Part shown: piece after piece, positions 37,354-46,893 of the stretch
Numbering within the stretch: the first letter of the stretch is position 1
Layout: the number at the start of each line of letters is the position of its first letter
Assembly: GCF_001553625.1 (NCBI RefSeq)
Contig: NZ_CP014230.1
Location: forward strand, 558,001 to 622,000
Length of the DNA: 64,000 bases
Origin: Desulfomicrobium orale DSM 12838
GTDB lineage: Bacteria > Desulfobacterota > Desulfovibrionia > Desulfovibrionales > Desulfomicrobiaceae
Direction of reading: 5' to 3'
Notes under the pieces: generated by a model
The model's input: the letters and a program-made list of their open reading frames with translations, nothing else
The model's database searches: none
What the model was told of the DNA's origin: nothing
Translations under genes and position numbers: made by a program

Positions 37354-39296
37354 GCCAGCCCCGCCGTGGGGCGCCGCGTCTCTTCCAGCCAAGCCTGGAA
37401 CATAAGGACATCCCATAAAAGATACGACCAGTTCCGCGCTCCACCCAGATGCTCGGCCCATTTGCGACGTATCGGCTCTGGAGCAAAAAACCCTTCCGCA
37501 CGCAAACGGCTCTCCGCCAGCAGAGCCTCGGCCCATTCCCGGAGAGGACCGCGCAACCATGCATCCAAGGGTATGCCGAACCCTGCCTTGGGGCGATCCA
37601 CCAAGGCTAAAGGGACATAGCGGTACAAAACCTGCCGAAGCAGCCACTTGCTCTGCCCGTGTCGCAGTTTCATACTCAGCGGCACTGACCAGGCGAATTC
37701 CACCACGCGGTGATCCAGAAAAGGCACCCGCGATTCCAGCGACACGGCCATGGCCGCCCGATCCACCTTCACCAGTATGTCATCGGGCATATAGGTCTGC
37801 TGATCCAGATACATCATAACATTTTCCACATCACCCAATTCCCGCCATGGCGCCGGCTTCGCCAGCAAGATTTCCGGTTCACGCGCCCCGAGCATCAAGG
37901 CTTCAGGTTCTTTCCAATGGGAAACCAAAGCCTGATAAATACCTCTCGGATCGGCGGCGTCCAGAATTTCCGCCAATTTGTGCATCCTGTCACCGGGGTT
38001 GGAATAGCGCCATCCCTTAGGCAACAATCGCATCGCCACTGCGAAAAATGTATCCCAGGAAGATGTGGGAATCCGTGTCAGGAGACGGCAAAATCGCCTT
38101 CGGACCGGACGCGGCCAGAAGCGTACGGCATTCCAGATGGAGCGGGTCCAGATGTAACGGTTGTACCCTGCAAAAAGCTCGTCGCCGCCATCACCAGAGA
38201 GAGACACGGTCACATGCCGTCGGGCCAGCTCGGCAACCAGAAATGTAGGGATCTGCGACGAATCGGCAAAAGGTTCGTCATAGATGAGCGGCAGCCTCGG
38301 GATGACGTCCAGAGCCTGCCGCGCGGTCACATACAATTCCGTGTGATCCGTACCCAAATGAGCGGCTACGGCTTTGGCGTGTTCAGCCTCGTTATATCCG
38401 GCCTCGACGAAACCAATGGAAAAAGTCTGTACCGGCCTCGAGGATTGCGCCTGCATCAGGGCAACCACTGTGGACGAATCCAATCCCCCGGACAAAAATG
38501 CGCCCAAAGAAACATCGGCCACCATCTGCCCGGAAATGGCCTGCCGCAAAAGTGCGTCCAACTCCGCCACCGCATCGCTGTCTGAGCCGGAAAAAGGCGC
38601 AGCCAAACCTTTTCGCGCGACATCGTCAACAGACCAGTATGTCTGCGGGCAGGTATCCGGAGCGTCCTGCGTCACGCATAAAAATGTACCGGGCGGCAAC
38701 TTGCGGATGCCTGTGTAAATGGAGTGCGGTGCGGGCACGGCATTGTGCCGCATGTATAGAGCCAGTGCACCGCGATCGATGTCCGCGCCGAAAGCGGGGT
38801 GACGGCGCAGGGCCTTCAATTCCGAGGCGAATAAAAAAAACCCTCCCTGCCAACCATAATAGAGGGGCTTTTCTCCCATGCGGTCCCGAGCCAGAAAGAG
38901 ATGTCGTTCCCGTGTATCCCACAGCGCAAAGGCAAACATGCCCACACTATGGCTCAGAGCTTTTTCCAGCCCCCATGACTCAATGGCAGCCAGCAGGGTT
39001 TCTGTATCTGAATGGCCGCGCCAGGAAGTATGCCCAAGGAGCTGGCGCAATTCCAAATGGTTGTAGATTTCGCCATTGAATACCAAAATAAAACGCCCTG
39101 ATGGAGAATGCATCGGCTGTGCTCCAGCCTTGGACAGGTCCACAATGGACAGACGGCGATGCCCAAGTGCAATACCTCCCTCAGCATCCAGCCATACAGC
39201 TCCGGCGTCCGGCCCGCGATGCCCCAAGGCCGAGGTCATGGCATCAATGGGGAAAAGGTCACCCGATTGGGAAAAAATACCAACTATGCCACACAT
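37350..39296 (-). CDS. asnB: Asparagine synthase, glutamine-hydrolysing
   Basis: This is a 648-residue protein. Cys2 of MCGIVGIF is the glutaminase nucleophile, and residues 1-210 form the Ntn-type domain. The synthase domain has the PP-loop GAFLSGGLDSSTVVALM and EPFADSSQIPTF. It makes asparagine from aspartate and glutamine with ATP. AsnB-like proteins in glycan clusters sometimes amidate a sugar acid; the coupled position between two glycosyltransferases (overlaps of 4 and 13 bases) makes that a fair alternative. Confidence 0.9.
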   Translation of the reverse strand: MCGIVGIFSQSGDLFPIDAMTSALGHRGPDAGAVWLDAEGGIALGHRRLSIVDLSKAGAQPMHSPSGRFILVFNGEIYNHLELRQLLGHTSWRGHSDTETLLAAIESWGLEKALSHSVGMFAFALWDTRERHLFLARDRMGEKPLYYGWQGGFFLFASELKALRRHPAFGADIDRGALALYMRHNAVPAPHSIYTGIRKLPPGTFLCVTQDAPDTCPQTYWSVDDVARKGLAAPFSGSDSDAVAELDALLRQAISGQMVADVSLGAFLSGGLDSSTVVALMQAQSSRPVQTFSIGFVEAGYNEAEHAKAVAAHLGTDHTELYVTARQALDVIPRLPLIYDEPFADSSQIPTFLVAELARRHVTVSLSGDGGDELFAGYNRYIWTRSIWNAVRFWPRPVRRRFCRLLTRIPTSSWDTFFAVAMRLLPKGWRYSNPGDRMHKLAEILDAADPRGIYQALVSHWKEPEALMLGAREPEILLAKPAPWRELGDVENVMMYLDQQTYMPDDILVKVDRAAMAVSLESRVPFLDHRVVEFAWSVPLSMKLRHGQSKWLLRQVLYRYVPLALVDRPKAGFGIPLDAWLRGPLREWAEALLAESRLRAEGFFAPEPIRRKWAEHLGGARNWSYLLWDVLMFQAWLEETRRPTAGLA

Positions 39297-40417
39297 GTGT
39301 GTCGCACTTCCTCAAATATCTTTTCATATTCCTTGGCGATTTGTCCAATCTCGAACAACTCTTCCACTCGTGCTCGAGCCCGGTTCCCCACAGCAGTTCT
39401 TTCTGTAGACGACATAGAGAGCACGTCTACCACAGAGCCTGCCAATGCATGCATATCTCCCACAGAAACAATTCGCCCAGTGTCACCCACAATATATGCC
39501 GAATCTCCGGCATTTGTGGCAACGCACGGCACGCCGCAAGCCATGGCTTCGCCCAATACGTTAGGAAACGCTTCTCCATAAGAAGAAGAAACCAACACAT
39601 CAAAAGAGGCCATCATGCGGGCAATATCTGTACGAGAACCAAGCAGGTGAAGCCGAGCACGCAAACCTGAATCTTCTATCTTTTGACGAAGAGTTTCGTT
39701 CTCCCAAGTGACCTCTGTTCCTACGAGCACAAAATGTACATTCGGTCTGGCCTTGGCGATGTGCTGGGCGGCATCTAAAAAGCCTACATGATTCTTTTGT
39801 GGATCAAATCTGGCAACAACTCCAACAAGATGTGCATCGGCTGGCACGCCGAGTTCAGCTCGGACAGATTTTCGTGCCTCGGGATCTGGTTTAAAACCCT
39901 GTAAATCAAAGCCATTTGGGATAATCTGAAATTTCTTTCTTTGATATCCGAGTTCTACATGGATATCTCGCGCAGCTGCAGAGCAGGAGATAATTCGTTC
40001 AGGGACAACTCGGGATAATTTCCCACACAAATTTACCAAAGCTCTTGTTGTCCACTTTGTTTTACTTGCATCTAAATCACTATTGCGAATATTCCAGAGG
40101 ACAGGGATGTTCGCCATCCAAGCAGCTACTCCGCCCAAAAAATCCGCATGATACATCCAGGTGGAAAGCAGATCGAATTTTTCAGAACGGAGTAAGTAGA
40201 CCAAACGCCACAAGACAGAGATATCCGGCAGCCCACGCCTCATATGCAGACCTACCACACGAACACCAAGGGCCTCAATCCGGTGAGCCATCTCTCCGCC
40301 TGAAATGAGAGATACAACCACGCCTTGCCGTAAACATGAGCTGTGCTTCAGCAGTTTGTACAGCATCATTTCTGCGCCCCCTACGGAAAGGCCGGTAATA
40401 AGAAAACAAATTTTCAT
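39284..40417 (-). CDS. Family 4 glycosyltransferase
   Basis: This 377-residue GT-B enzyme starts MKICFLITGLSVGGAEMMLY, a classic opening for the family. The donor side shows VGVVARFDPQKNHVGFLDAA and the E-x7-E region SSSYGEAFPNVLGEAMACG. ATG 40417 was preferred to a TTG 24 bases upstream. It is the first gene of the pgl-side minus-strand run, about 65 bases from the IS patch, so its native promoter may have been displaced. Confidence 0.88.
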   Translation of the reverse strand: MKICFLITGLSVGGAEMMLYKLLKHSSCLRQGVVVSLISGGEMAHRIEALGVRVVGLHMRRGLPDISVLWRLVYLLRSEKFDLLSTWMYHADFLGGVAAWMANIPVLWNIRNSDLDASKTKWTTRALVNLCGKLSRVVPERIISCSAAARDIHVELGYQRKKFQIIPNGFDLQGFKPDPEARKSVRAELGVPADAHLVGVVARFDPQKNHVGFLDAAQHIAKARPNVHFVLVGTEVTWENETLRQKIEDSGLRARLHLLGSRTDIARMMASFDVLVSSSYGEAFPNVLGEAMACGVPCVATNAGDSAYIVGDTGRIVSVGDMHALAGSVVDVLSMSSTERTAVGNRARARVEELFEIGQIAKEYEKIFEEVRHTCVA

Positions 40418-40483
40418 CCCAAGAATTGACCGTTTTTTCAAAATGAAAATATGGCAAGCTCTACCTAAAACTTAGGTAATACC

Positions 40484-41321
40484 TAGGTTCAGTCCTCATT
40501 AATTGTAAAAATGAAGAAAGCTGGTTAGCTGTGCTCAAAGGAGGATGCAATGAACCAACTTTTCTATCTTTCTGCCGAACAGCTCGAGCGTATCAAGCCT
40601 TTCTTTCCACTTTCGCACGGTATTCCACGCGTCGATGACCTGAAAGTCATAAGCGGCATCATTTATGTCATCAAACATGGCCTGCAATGGAAAGATGCAC
40701 CGCGTGAGTATGGTCCGTATAAAACGCTGTACAACCGTTTTCTGCGCTGGAGCAGGATGGGCGTCTTCAACAATATTTTTACCGAGCTGGCAAAAACAGC
40801 CGGAAAAGATGGACGATTGATGATCGATGCCACCCACCTCAAAGCCCATCGCACCGCAGCAAGTCTGCTTAAAAAAGGGCTCTTTCCCGCTGCATCGGAC
40901 GCACAAAGGGCGGGCTGAACTCCAAACTCCATGCCCTTTGCGACGGCCACGGCAGGCCTCTGGCCATGACGCTCACAGAAGGCCAGGTGAGCGACTACAA
41001 GGGAGCCGCCTTGCTTATGGATGCTTTGCCTGAGGCCAGGGAGCTTCTGGCGAACCGTGGTTATGACGCCGACTGGTTCCGTGATGCCCTGCTCGCCAGA
41101 GGTATTACGCCTTGCATCCCTCCTGGAAAGAACCGAAAGAGGCCCATCTGTTACGATAAAAATCTGTATAAACAGCGGCATAAGATTGAGATCATGTTTG
41201 GCAGGATCAAGGATTGGGAGAATAGCCATGCGTTATGACCGTTGCGCGCATACCTTCTTTTCAGCTCTGTGCCTCGCGGCTTCCCTCATTTTCTATCTCG
41301 ATTAATGAGGCCTGAGCCTAG
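40484..41321 (+). mobile_element. IS5-type element, copy B of family 'IS-A'
   Basis: The ends GGTTCAGTCCTCATTAATTG and ATTAATGAGGCCTGAGCC are flanked by CTAG on both sides (40483-40486 and 41318-41321). The left repeat has one mismatch to the other copies. The right CTAG is shared with the next element (IS-E), so the two are joined head to tail without spacer. Confidence 0.9.
40550..41305 (+). pseudogene. IS-A transposase, copy B, degraded
   Basis: The first frame starts at ATG 40550 with GAGGATG upstream. It reaches the A6G slippery site at 40871-40877, where a -1 shift would continue as RALSRCIGRTKGGLNSKLHA. Against copy C it has lost 9 bases in frame (MDALPEARE for MDAIDALPEARE) and 2 bases near 41219, which replaces the last 24 residues (GRIKDWENSHAL then stop). 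The DDE Glu is retained, but the C-terminal helix is lost, so the enzyme is probably dead. Confidence 0.85.
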
Positions 41322-42088
41322 AGTATGTTTGCAAACTATCTAATCCAAATCATTGAAGCTGCCAAGTAAACGAAAGAAAGGTTTGAGCAAGCTTTTCATA
41401 ACGTGTTGCTACTCTGCGGTACTCTTTAATTTTATTGAAAAAGCATTCAACAAGGTGCCGTTCCTTATAAAGATGCCGATCATACCGACGAGGTGTTTTA
41501 CGATTTGAGCGTGGAGGAATAACTACGGTACAGCCTCTTGATTCAGGGAGTTGAACCAATGGCTCGCTGTCATAGCCTTTATCGGCAATAACAGTGCAAT
41601 CACGAACCCCTTCAAGTAATTGCGGCGCAACACTGATATCCGCGCATTCACCTCCTGTAAGGAAAAACGATACAGGATTGCCGGGCGCGTCTGCCTGTGC
41701 TGCCCCCTTTTGCGCCAGCCGAATGTTTGTGGGCATGGATGTATGTACCATCAATTATCACCGCTTCGAGATCGGGGTCAGACGCCAGAGTGAGAAAGAC
41801 TGCTTTCCAGAATCCTTTTATCTGCCAACGTCGAAAGCGGGAATATACGGCATTCCATGGACCATACTCTTCCGGCAGGACCCTCTAGGGAGCCCCGGTG
41901 CGCAGCAACCAGATGATTACATTTATGAATGTTCGTTTATCTTTGGCCGGACGGCCGCCTTTGGGTGAACCCTCGAGCGGCAGAACGGGCTCAAGCCGTT
42001 GCCAGGTTTCATCGGAAATGCCGGTATAGCACATGTCCAAAAACTACACGAATCCACGCTGGTTATAAAGTTTGCAAACACACTCTAG
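41318..42088 (-). mobile_element. Degenerate IS5-type element ('IS-E') at a CTAG site
   Basis: Inverted ends AGTRTGTTTGCAAACT (41322 onward and, inverted, ending 42084) are each bounded by CTAG (41318-41321 and 42085-42088). It adjoins IS copy B. Joining the outer flanks gives CCTAGG, the probable original target. Confidence 0.87.
41350..42034 (-). pseudogene. IS-E transposase with nonsense codon and frameshift
   Basis: ATG 42034 begins MCYTGISDETWQRLEPVLPL. The frame hits TAG at 41885-41887 in GAP*RVLPEEYG, where relatives have Trp (GAPWRDLPEEYG). It then continues through AVIIDGTYIHAHKHSAGAKGG to an A4G5 run, after which the C-terminal part lies in another frame (DAPGNPVSFFLTGGE, VIADKGYDSEPL, LVECFFNKIKEYRR). 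Some conserved sequence at the junction appears deleted. It is not functional. Confidence 0.85.
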
Positions 42089-42184
42089 GATTTCCAAAGG
42101 CAATGCGCTTCCATCAACGCCCACCGCCTGTCACTCAATGCTCTTCTTTCCGTAGTGGCATTAGAGCATAGCTGCTACTGATTC

Positions 42185-42363
42185 TCAACAAACCCTAATG
42201 TGCACAACAGCCAAGAATGATGCCATATTCTTCGCATATCGAGTAGTGATCCGAAGCCAGTGTTTCAATTCCAGAAACGCATTTTCTACCAGACGCCGGA
42301 GGCCATATAGATATTTGCCGTAATCCTGCGGAGCTTACACCTCTTCCGGGGAGGGATAACCGG
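42185..42363 (-). pseudogene. C-terminal remnant of another IS5-type transposase
   Basis: Read on the minus strand, the sequence gives VIPPRKRCKLRR, a one-base shift, then GLRRLVENAFLELKHWLRIT and TRYAKNMASFLAVVHIRVC, stopping at 42185-42187. This matches the C-terminus of the IS-D transposase (LVENAFLHLKRWRGIATRYA) at about half of positions, so it comes from a distinct relative. No ends were found. It sits in an otherwise featureless stretch between IS-E and the polysaccharide island. Confidence 0.75.
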
Positions 42364-42457
42364 GTTGATCTACTTTGCTCCAAAAGTTTTCAGCACCTAT
42401 GCCTTTTCGGCACACCTACAAGCCCATATACAATCAGCAATGTACCTGCAGTAATAG

Positions 42458-42500
42458 GACGCATCCCATAATTAAAATCCAATTTGATTATGGATGCGTC
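42458..42500 (-). terminator. Stem-loop just after the last gene of the AT-rich glycan island
   Basis: GACGCATCC(C)ATAAT (42458-42472) pairs with ATTATGGATGCGTC (42487-42500), 14 bp with one bulged C and a 14-base loop. It starts ten bases past the stop of the minus-strand methyltransferase gene. There is no good T run after it on either strand, so it may be an RNA-stabilising 3' hairpin or a remnant of a mobile element end. Confidence 0.45.
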
Positions 42501-42510
42501 TGACTCAAAC

Positions 42511-43323
42511 CTATATTTTGTTCCACCCGACAGACGTAGGTACTCCCTTGATGAAAAATCCCCCTCCTCCGGACATAGCCAGCATTTTTTCTGGCTTGTC
42601 GACTAAAAAGTCATCACAAGCTTTGGTTGCTCCTGGACATGTTGTAAAGCCATAATCATCACAAAGAATGATTCCACCTTCATTAAGACGTGGATAAAAA
42701 AACTCAAGACTTTCTTTTGTGGGCTGAAAGAGGTCTACATCAATATGAACAAAGGAAAATTTTCTGTCTGAAATTTTCTGAAATTTATCTGGAATCCATC
42801 CTTTATAAAATATAATATTAGAAAAATCTGCCAAATTTTTACGTACTAAATCCTCCTCATAAGAAAGATCTCCTTTAGCCCAATGCTTTCCATCAACATC
42901 AGCAGGACAAGAAACACCCGAGAACGAATCAAAAACGTGATGGGTTCTTTTCAATGTACAAGATGAATTAATCTTACATATAATATATGTTCCCAACCCT
43001 CTATATACCCCACATTCTACTGTATCACCATGCACGCTATCTGTCAAACGAACAAGCTGAGAAAGCATCCACCGCCTATCAGTATTTAGACTATCAAGCT
43101 CGTCAAACACTGAAAGTATTTTATTAAACCCATCATTATCCCACCACATCATTTGTGGCCACTTAAATCTATATTTCAACATGATAATACGAGCTATTTT
43201 TCTTAAAAAGAAAATACGAAACATATCATACTGATCAGTACGAATCAAATAATATGCCGACTTTATTCCTCGAAAGACACGAGTATGAAATATTTTCCTC
43301 CAAAAAAAATTATTTCCCGTCAT
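42511..43323 (-). CDS. TylF/MycF-type O-methyltransferase
   Basis: This is a 270-residue protein, AT-rich (about 35% GC). VECGVYRGLGTYIICKI is the SAM-binding motif, FDSFSGVSCP the following strand, and FVHIDVDLFQPTKESLEFFY with IILCDDYGF carry the Asp residues that bind metal in macrocin-O-methyltransferase relatives. In a polysaccharide island it probably methylates a sugar hydroxyl. It is the last gene of the minus-strand run. Confidence 0.87.
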   Translation of the reverse strand: MTGNNFFWRKIFHTRVFRGIKSAYYLIRTDQYDMFRIFFLRKIARIIMLKYRFKWPQMMWWDNDGFNKILSVFDELDSLNTDRRWMLSQLVRLTDSVHGDTVECGVYRGLGTYIICKINSSCTLKRTHHVFDSFSGVSCPADVDGKHWAKGDLSYEEDLVRKNLADFSNIIFYKGWIPDKFQKISDRKFSFVHIDVDLFQPTKESLEFFYPRLNEGGIILCDDYGFTTCPGATKACDDFLVDKPEKMLAMSGGGGFFIKGVPTSVGWNKI

Positions 43324-43336
43324 GATTCTTTCTCCA

Positions 43337-44011
43337 CTATTTTTTACAACAAAAAAATAAGTTCGCCTTATATCTTCTCATATTAAGCTTATATAATAAG
43401 TCATTTAACCTTGAATAAATCCAAGTTAGAACATTCAGACGCTCACGAGAAAGCCATCCTCTTTTAACAACACTTACACATAAGAATGTATTTTGAAGCA
43501 TCTCTCTCAAATTATATTTGTTAAATTGCTGAAGATGACCCCATCGATGAAATCTATTTCCACATCCGGGGCAAATTATAATTGATTCGCTCAAGACTTC
43601 ATCATTTGGCACTGTCCCCATAAAACGTCCACCTTTCCGAAGGACTCTATACACCTCACGAAATGTTTCTTTCAAAACATCTCCCTCAAGATGCTCTAAA
43701 ACTTCACTCATAATTACTACATCAAAAAAATTATCTAAAAAGGGAATTTTATTTGAAAAGCCTACTCTTGCCTTTTCAATACCGATTATATGCGTCAACT
43801 CTTCAATTGCATTTTCACTCGGATCTAACGAATAAATATCCAATCCTTTATGCAGAGCAATCTTCTCAAAAAGTCCACCTCCAATGCCAATATTCAAAAC
43901 CTTTTCTTTTTTTTTACATCTTGAAGCAAGAAAATGGAGACGTAGATAACTCCCACCAAAAATCGACTTTCCTTCTGCTTGATAGTAGTCCCAAAGTTTT
44001 TTTTGTTCCAT
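43337..44011 (-). CDS. Class I SAM-dependent methyltransferase
   Basis: This is a 224-residue protein. VLNIGIGGGLFEKIAL is motif I, FFDVVIMSEVLEHLEGD the Methyltransf_11 mark, and VYRVLRKGGRFMGTVPN the next motif. CPGCGNRFHRWGH resembles a small zinc-binding insert near residue 150. A run of nine A (T at 43907-43915 on the plus strand) codes three Lys and could slip. It lies 13 bases upstream of the TylF-type gene, in the same orientation. Confidence 0.85.
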   Translation of the reverse strand: MEQKKLWDYYQAEGKSIFGGSYLRLHFLASRCKKKEKVLNIGIGGGLFEKIALHKGLDIYSLDPSENAIEELTHIIGIEKARVGFSNKIPFLDNFFDVVIMSEVLEHLEGDVLKETFREVYRVLRKGGRFMGTVPNDEVLSESIIICPGCGNRFHRWGHLQQFNKYNLREMLQNTFLCVSVVKRGWLSRERLNVLTWIYSRLNDLLYKLNMRRYKANLFFCCKK

Positions 44012-44423
44012 TCTTACTCCCTACACTTCTACATTGCATCAAAATTAATTCACGTGAAAATTATGGTGACAGGTAAAGCACACTTAGCTGATTCTGAAAT
44101 CCATCTCCTAAACATAAACGGATAGCGCTCTTGCAATTAATTTTGTCATGGACAATTTACTCCAATATTTTTGCGAAACAGTCTCGATACATCTGTTACG
44201 TTCCAGTATGCTATCTCATAATCAAATTTACAACAGAAACGGCTTCTCATGCTGTCTGAATTCAGATAGCGTGGCGACTATGCCGCCGCGAACGAACCGA
44301 AAACCACGTTTTTCGCCCAAATAACCTCTACAATCAAATTTAAATTTGATTGCAAGATATGTTCTCGCCATCGATATCAATACAGGCATCATCAAACATT
44401 TTTAGCATATTTACTTGAAGAAG
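44012..44423. other. 412-base non-coding gap in the glycan island
   Basis: No gene is supported here. It separates the flippase gene from the two methyltransferase genes on the same strand. It contains a long palindrome (listed separately) and a half-site-like AATCAAATTTAC at about 44220. It probably holds a promoter for the methyltransferase pair. Confidence 0.5.
44331..44352. promoter_or_regulatory. 22-bp perfect AT-rich palindrome
   Basis: The left arm CAATCAAATTT (44331-44341) is followed at once by its exact reverse complement AAATTTGATTG (44342-44352). It lies about 320 bases upstream of the minus-strand methyltransferase pair and 70 bases beyond the flippase stop. Such symmetry suits a dimeric regulator's operator. 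The arm recurs once in part near 44220 and again near 42480. Confidence 0.45.
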
Positions 44424-45781
44424 CTAACTTCTATCGTTTTCCGTCCAAAACAATCGAGCCTCCTCTCTACCATTTCGAATTGTTACAAGGCTCGCAATAA
44501 TCAAGATCAGCCCAAGAGCATACATCAGTGTGCTCGTCAACATAAAGGCAGAAACGGCGTAGATCCGTATCAAAAAAAAATTTCCAACGAATTTAACTAG
44601 AATCATTATAAAGTATATAAAGATGATTATACAATATCGTCTTGTAGAAAAAAAAAGTTGCAATCCCAAAAAGAAAGAAAAATAAAAAGGGATGCTCCAC
44701 AAAGAATAAAAAAATACTCTGCCCACATATTTCGTATCAGCTACAGTAAAAGCACCTCGCTCAAAAAAAATTTTAACGATATCATCAAGAAATAATGCAC
44801 ACAGAGATCCCAATAAAGTCCCCAAAATAAATACGATAACCATCCATTGAATTGTAAGTCGAAGGACAAAAGAACTTCTTGCCTGCATAGAAAGAAGAGG
44901 GAGCATAGATCGAGCAATCACGATCATTGCAAAAGAGCTCAGCAAAGAAAACAATCTATTTGCATAGTTGAATATAGAAACAGATCCAGTTTCCAAGCGA
45001 GCTGCCCAAACTTGGTCAATAATCCCAGGAAATATTGTTAGAGCCTGAATAGCAGCTAGCGGAAACAGCACCCTTGAAAAATTTACCCACTCTGGAGATG
45101 AAAAAGCCCAACTTGGACGAAGAGGAATATCTAAAGAAAACAGACAAAAAATTAAAAAAATACACTGCAGGAAAAAGCCAACCACAGTTCCCCATAGTAA
45201 AGGGTTAAAAAATATGTTTGAAAATATAAGAGCTAAAAAAATACATATAGAAGGAATTATCTCTGCAAGAGTATTCCAGTGTCGTCCAGCAATAAGAATC
45301 AAAGGCGAAAAAAAAGCAATTAGGCAATTAAAAAAAAGAGTCGATAACAGAGGTACATACATATCATCCGCAAGTCGAGCTTGCATTGAGTCAAGTCCCA
45401 GAAAACCATGCCCGATTACGAATGAAAGCAGAGCATACACTCCGCCCAGAAGAATAATTGCCCAAAATAATACCCACCCAAAAACCTCAGAAAAAAAAAG
45501 CAGTCCTTCCTGCGGAGATCGACGATAAAGCGGAGCTCCAAGAGGGATAACTGCGGTCATTAAAACCCCCCCAATATTACTCCTGGCCAATTGATAATAT
45601 TGAAAATTAGTACATATATATCCACCATCGGTGAAACGCCGTAACGCCAAGCAACTGCAACTTCTTTTGCCCCACCAATAATTTTTCCTAATAGCATAAA
45701 GAAACTAACAAGGAAAAAATTTTTTATCAACTCATAGTGATCTGTGATCTGTCGCGAGCAATGCAGATAAAACTTATTCAT
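44424..45781 (-). pseudogene. MurJ/Wzx-type lipid-glycan flippase, frameshifted at a poly-G run
   Basis: The N-terminal part starts at ATG 45781 (MNKFYLHCSRQITDHYELIK) and reads FNIINWPGVILGG, then stops after a G7 run. The rest continues one base back as VLMTAVIPLGAPLYRRS through about ten to twelve membrane segments to 44424. One extra G (G8) would join the two into a protein of about 452 residues, normal for the MOP flippase superfamily. It would move lipid-linked glycan across the membrane. Phase variation and a sequencing indel are both possible. Confidence 0.82.
45566..45572 (-). repeat. Run of seven G (minus strand) at the flippase frameshift
   Basis: Seven C on the plus strand lie exactly where the two flippase frames meet. 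The needed change is a single base, as at the C9 run in the giant glycosyltransferase gene. Confidence 0.88.
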
Positions 45782-46893
45782 TTTTGAAGATTGATTGCCC
45801 AATCCAAAAACTCTTTTAAATTTTTTTCCCACTCGTAATTCTCCCAAAAACGTTCATACCCACGCCGAGCTATAGACACACGCTCCTCTTCGTGTACAGA
45901 GTAATAGGCCATAACCTCAATTGCCTCTTCTATTGAATCATAGTAGATAGCTTCTGTCCCATCCTCAAAAATAAACTCGTGAGCACTCGCTCCACCCTTA
46001 TCACAAACCATCATCATGCCATGTGCAGGAATTTCATACATACGAGCGTTTCCTGTTTCATAACATGCATCAGAAACATGCATATTAAAACCTATCTTTG
46101 CATTCCAATACAATATTTTACGCTCTATATCTGTAAGGGAATGAACTCTATACGGATATATTTTCCTCCCATAAAGACAGCGCAAAAATCCTTCATATCC
46201 CTTAAATTTCCATCTCCCGTAGATATTTACCCTCTCCTTAAAATATTTTTTAATTTTTATTAGCCTATCTATTTTCATTGGATGTGGATTTCCAACATAA
46301 CAAATATCAATTTTACGTCGCCTAAAAAACTCTTCATTATCTTCTTGTGGCTTTTCAAATTTTGAAAAAACAAGAGGAAACCAACGAGCAGGCTTCCCCC
46401 AACGACTAAATACATCCTTAAATAGAAGGTCATCAATGTAGCTTGGAGAGATATAAAATGCCCCGTCAAAAGCCCATAAACAAGGCAAATCCCTCCGCAG
46501 AGTTGAATAAGGATCATCTATAAATCCAAGAATTTTGATTGGTTTTTGCAGATACTTCCACCAAACCTCGGGATGAATAAAATTATATGTAGACATGACA
46601 ATTAAATCATAATCTTTAAATTCATCCACAAAATCCTTTATCATCTGCATATACTCAATATTTCTCTCTCGATACAGTCGATCTATTCCACCAGCATCCA
46701 GTAAAGCACACCGATAATTCCATCCATGAACCCCAAAGCGAAACAGATCCCCTAAACCCCAATGAGCAAAACGGCTAAAATATTTTAATGGATCAAAAGA
46801 TTTCAGTCTGTATCCATGGAAATTTTCCATCGCTGGAAAATTAAAAAGGCATACGTTTTTCATATTAAATACAAGGGCTATAATTTTACACAT
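45778..46893 (-). CDS. CgeB-like glycosyltransferase (GT1-type fold)
   Basis: This protein has up to 371 residues. The C-terminal third has the CgeB/Glyco_trans_1_2 look: KIGFNMHVSDACYETGNARM followed by EIPAHGMMMVCDKG and FEDGTEAIYYDSIEEAIEVM. The N-terminal part (MKNVCLFNFPAMENFHGYRL) would bind the acceptor. ATG 46863 is an alternative start; neither has a clear ribosome site. It overlaps the methyltransferase upstream and the flippase downstream. About 35% GC. Confidence 0.78.
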   Translation of the reverse strand: MCKIIALVFNMKNVCLFNFPAMENFHGYRLKSFDPLKYFSRFAHWGLGDLFRFGVHGWNYRCALLDAGGIDRLYRERNIEYMQMIKDFVDEFKDYDLIVMSTYNFIHPEVWWKYLQKPIKILGFIDDPYSTLRRDLPCLWAFDGAFYISPSYIDDLLFKDVFSRWGKPARWFPLVFSKFEKPQEDNEEFFRRRKIDICYVGNPHPMKIDRLIKIKKYFKERVNIYGRWKFKGYEGFLRCLYGRKIYPYRVHSLTDIERKILYWNAKIGFNMHVSDACYETGNARMYEIPAHGMMMVCDKGGASAHEFIFEDGTEAIYYDSIEEAIEVMAYYSVHEEERVSIARRGYERFWENYEWEKNLKEFLDWAINLQK

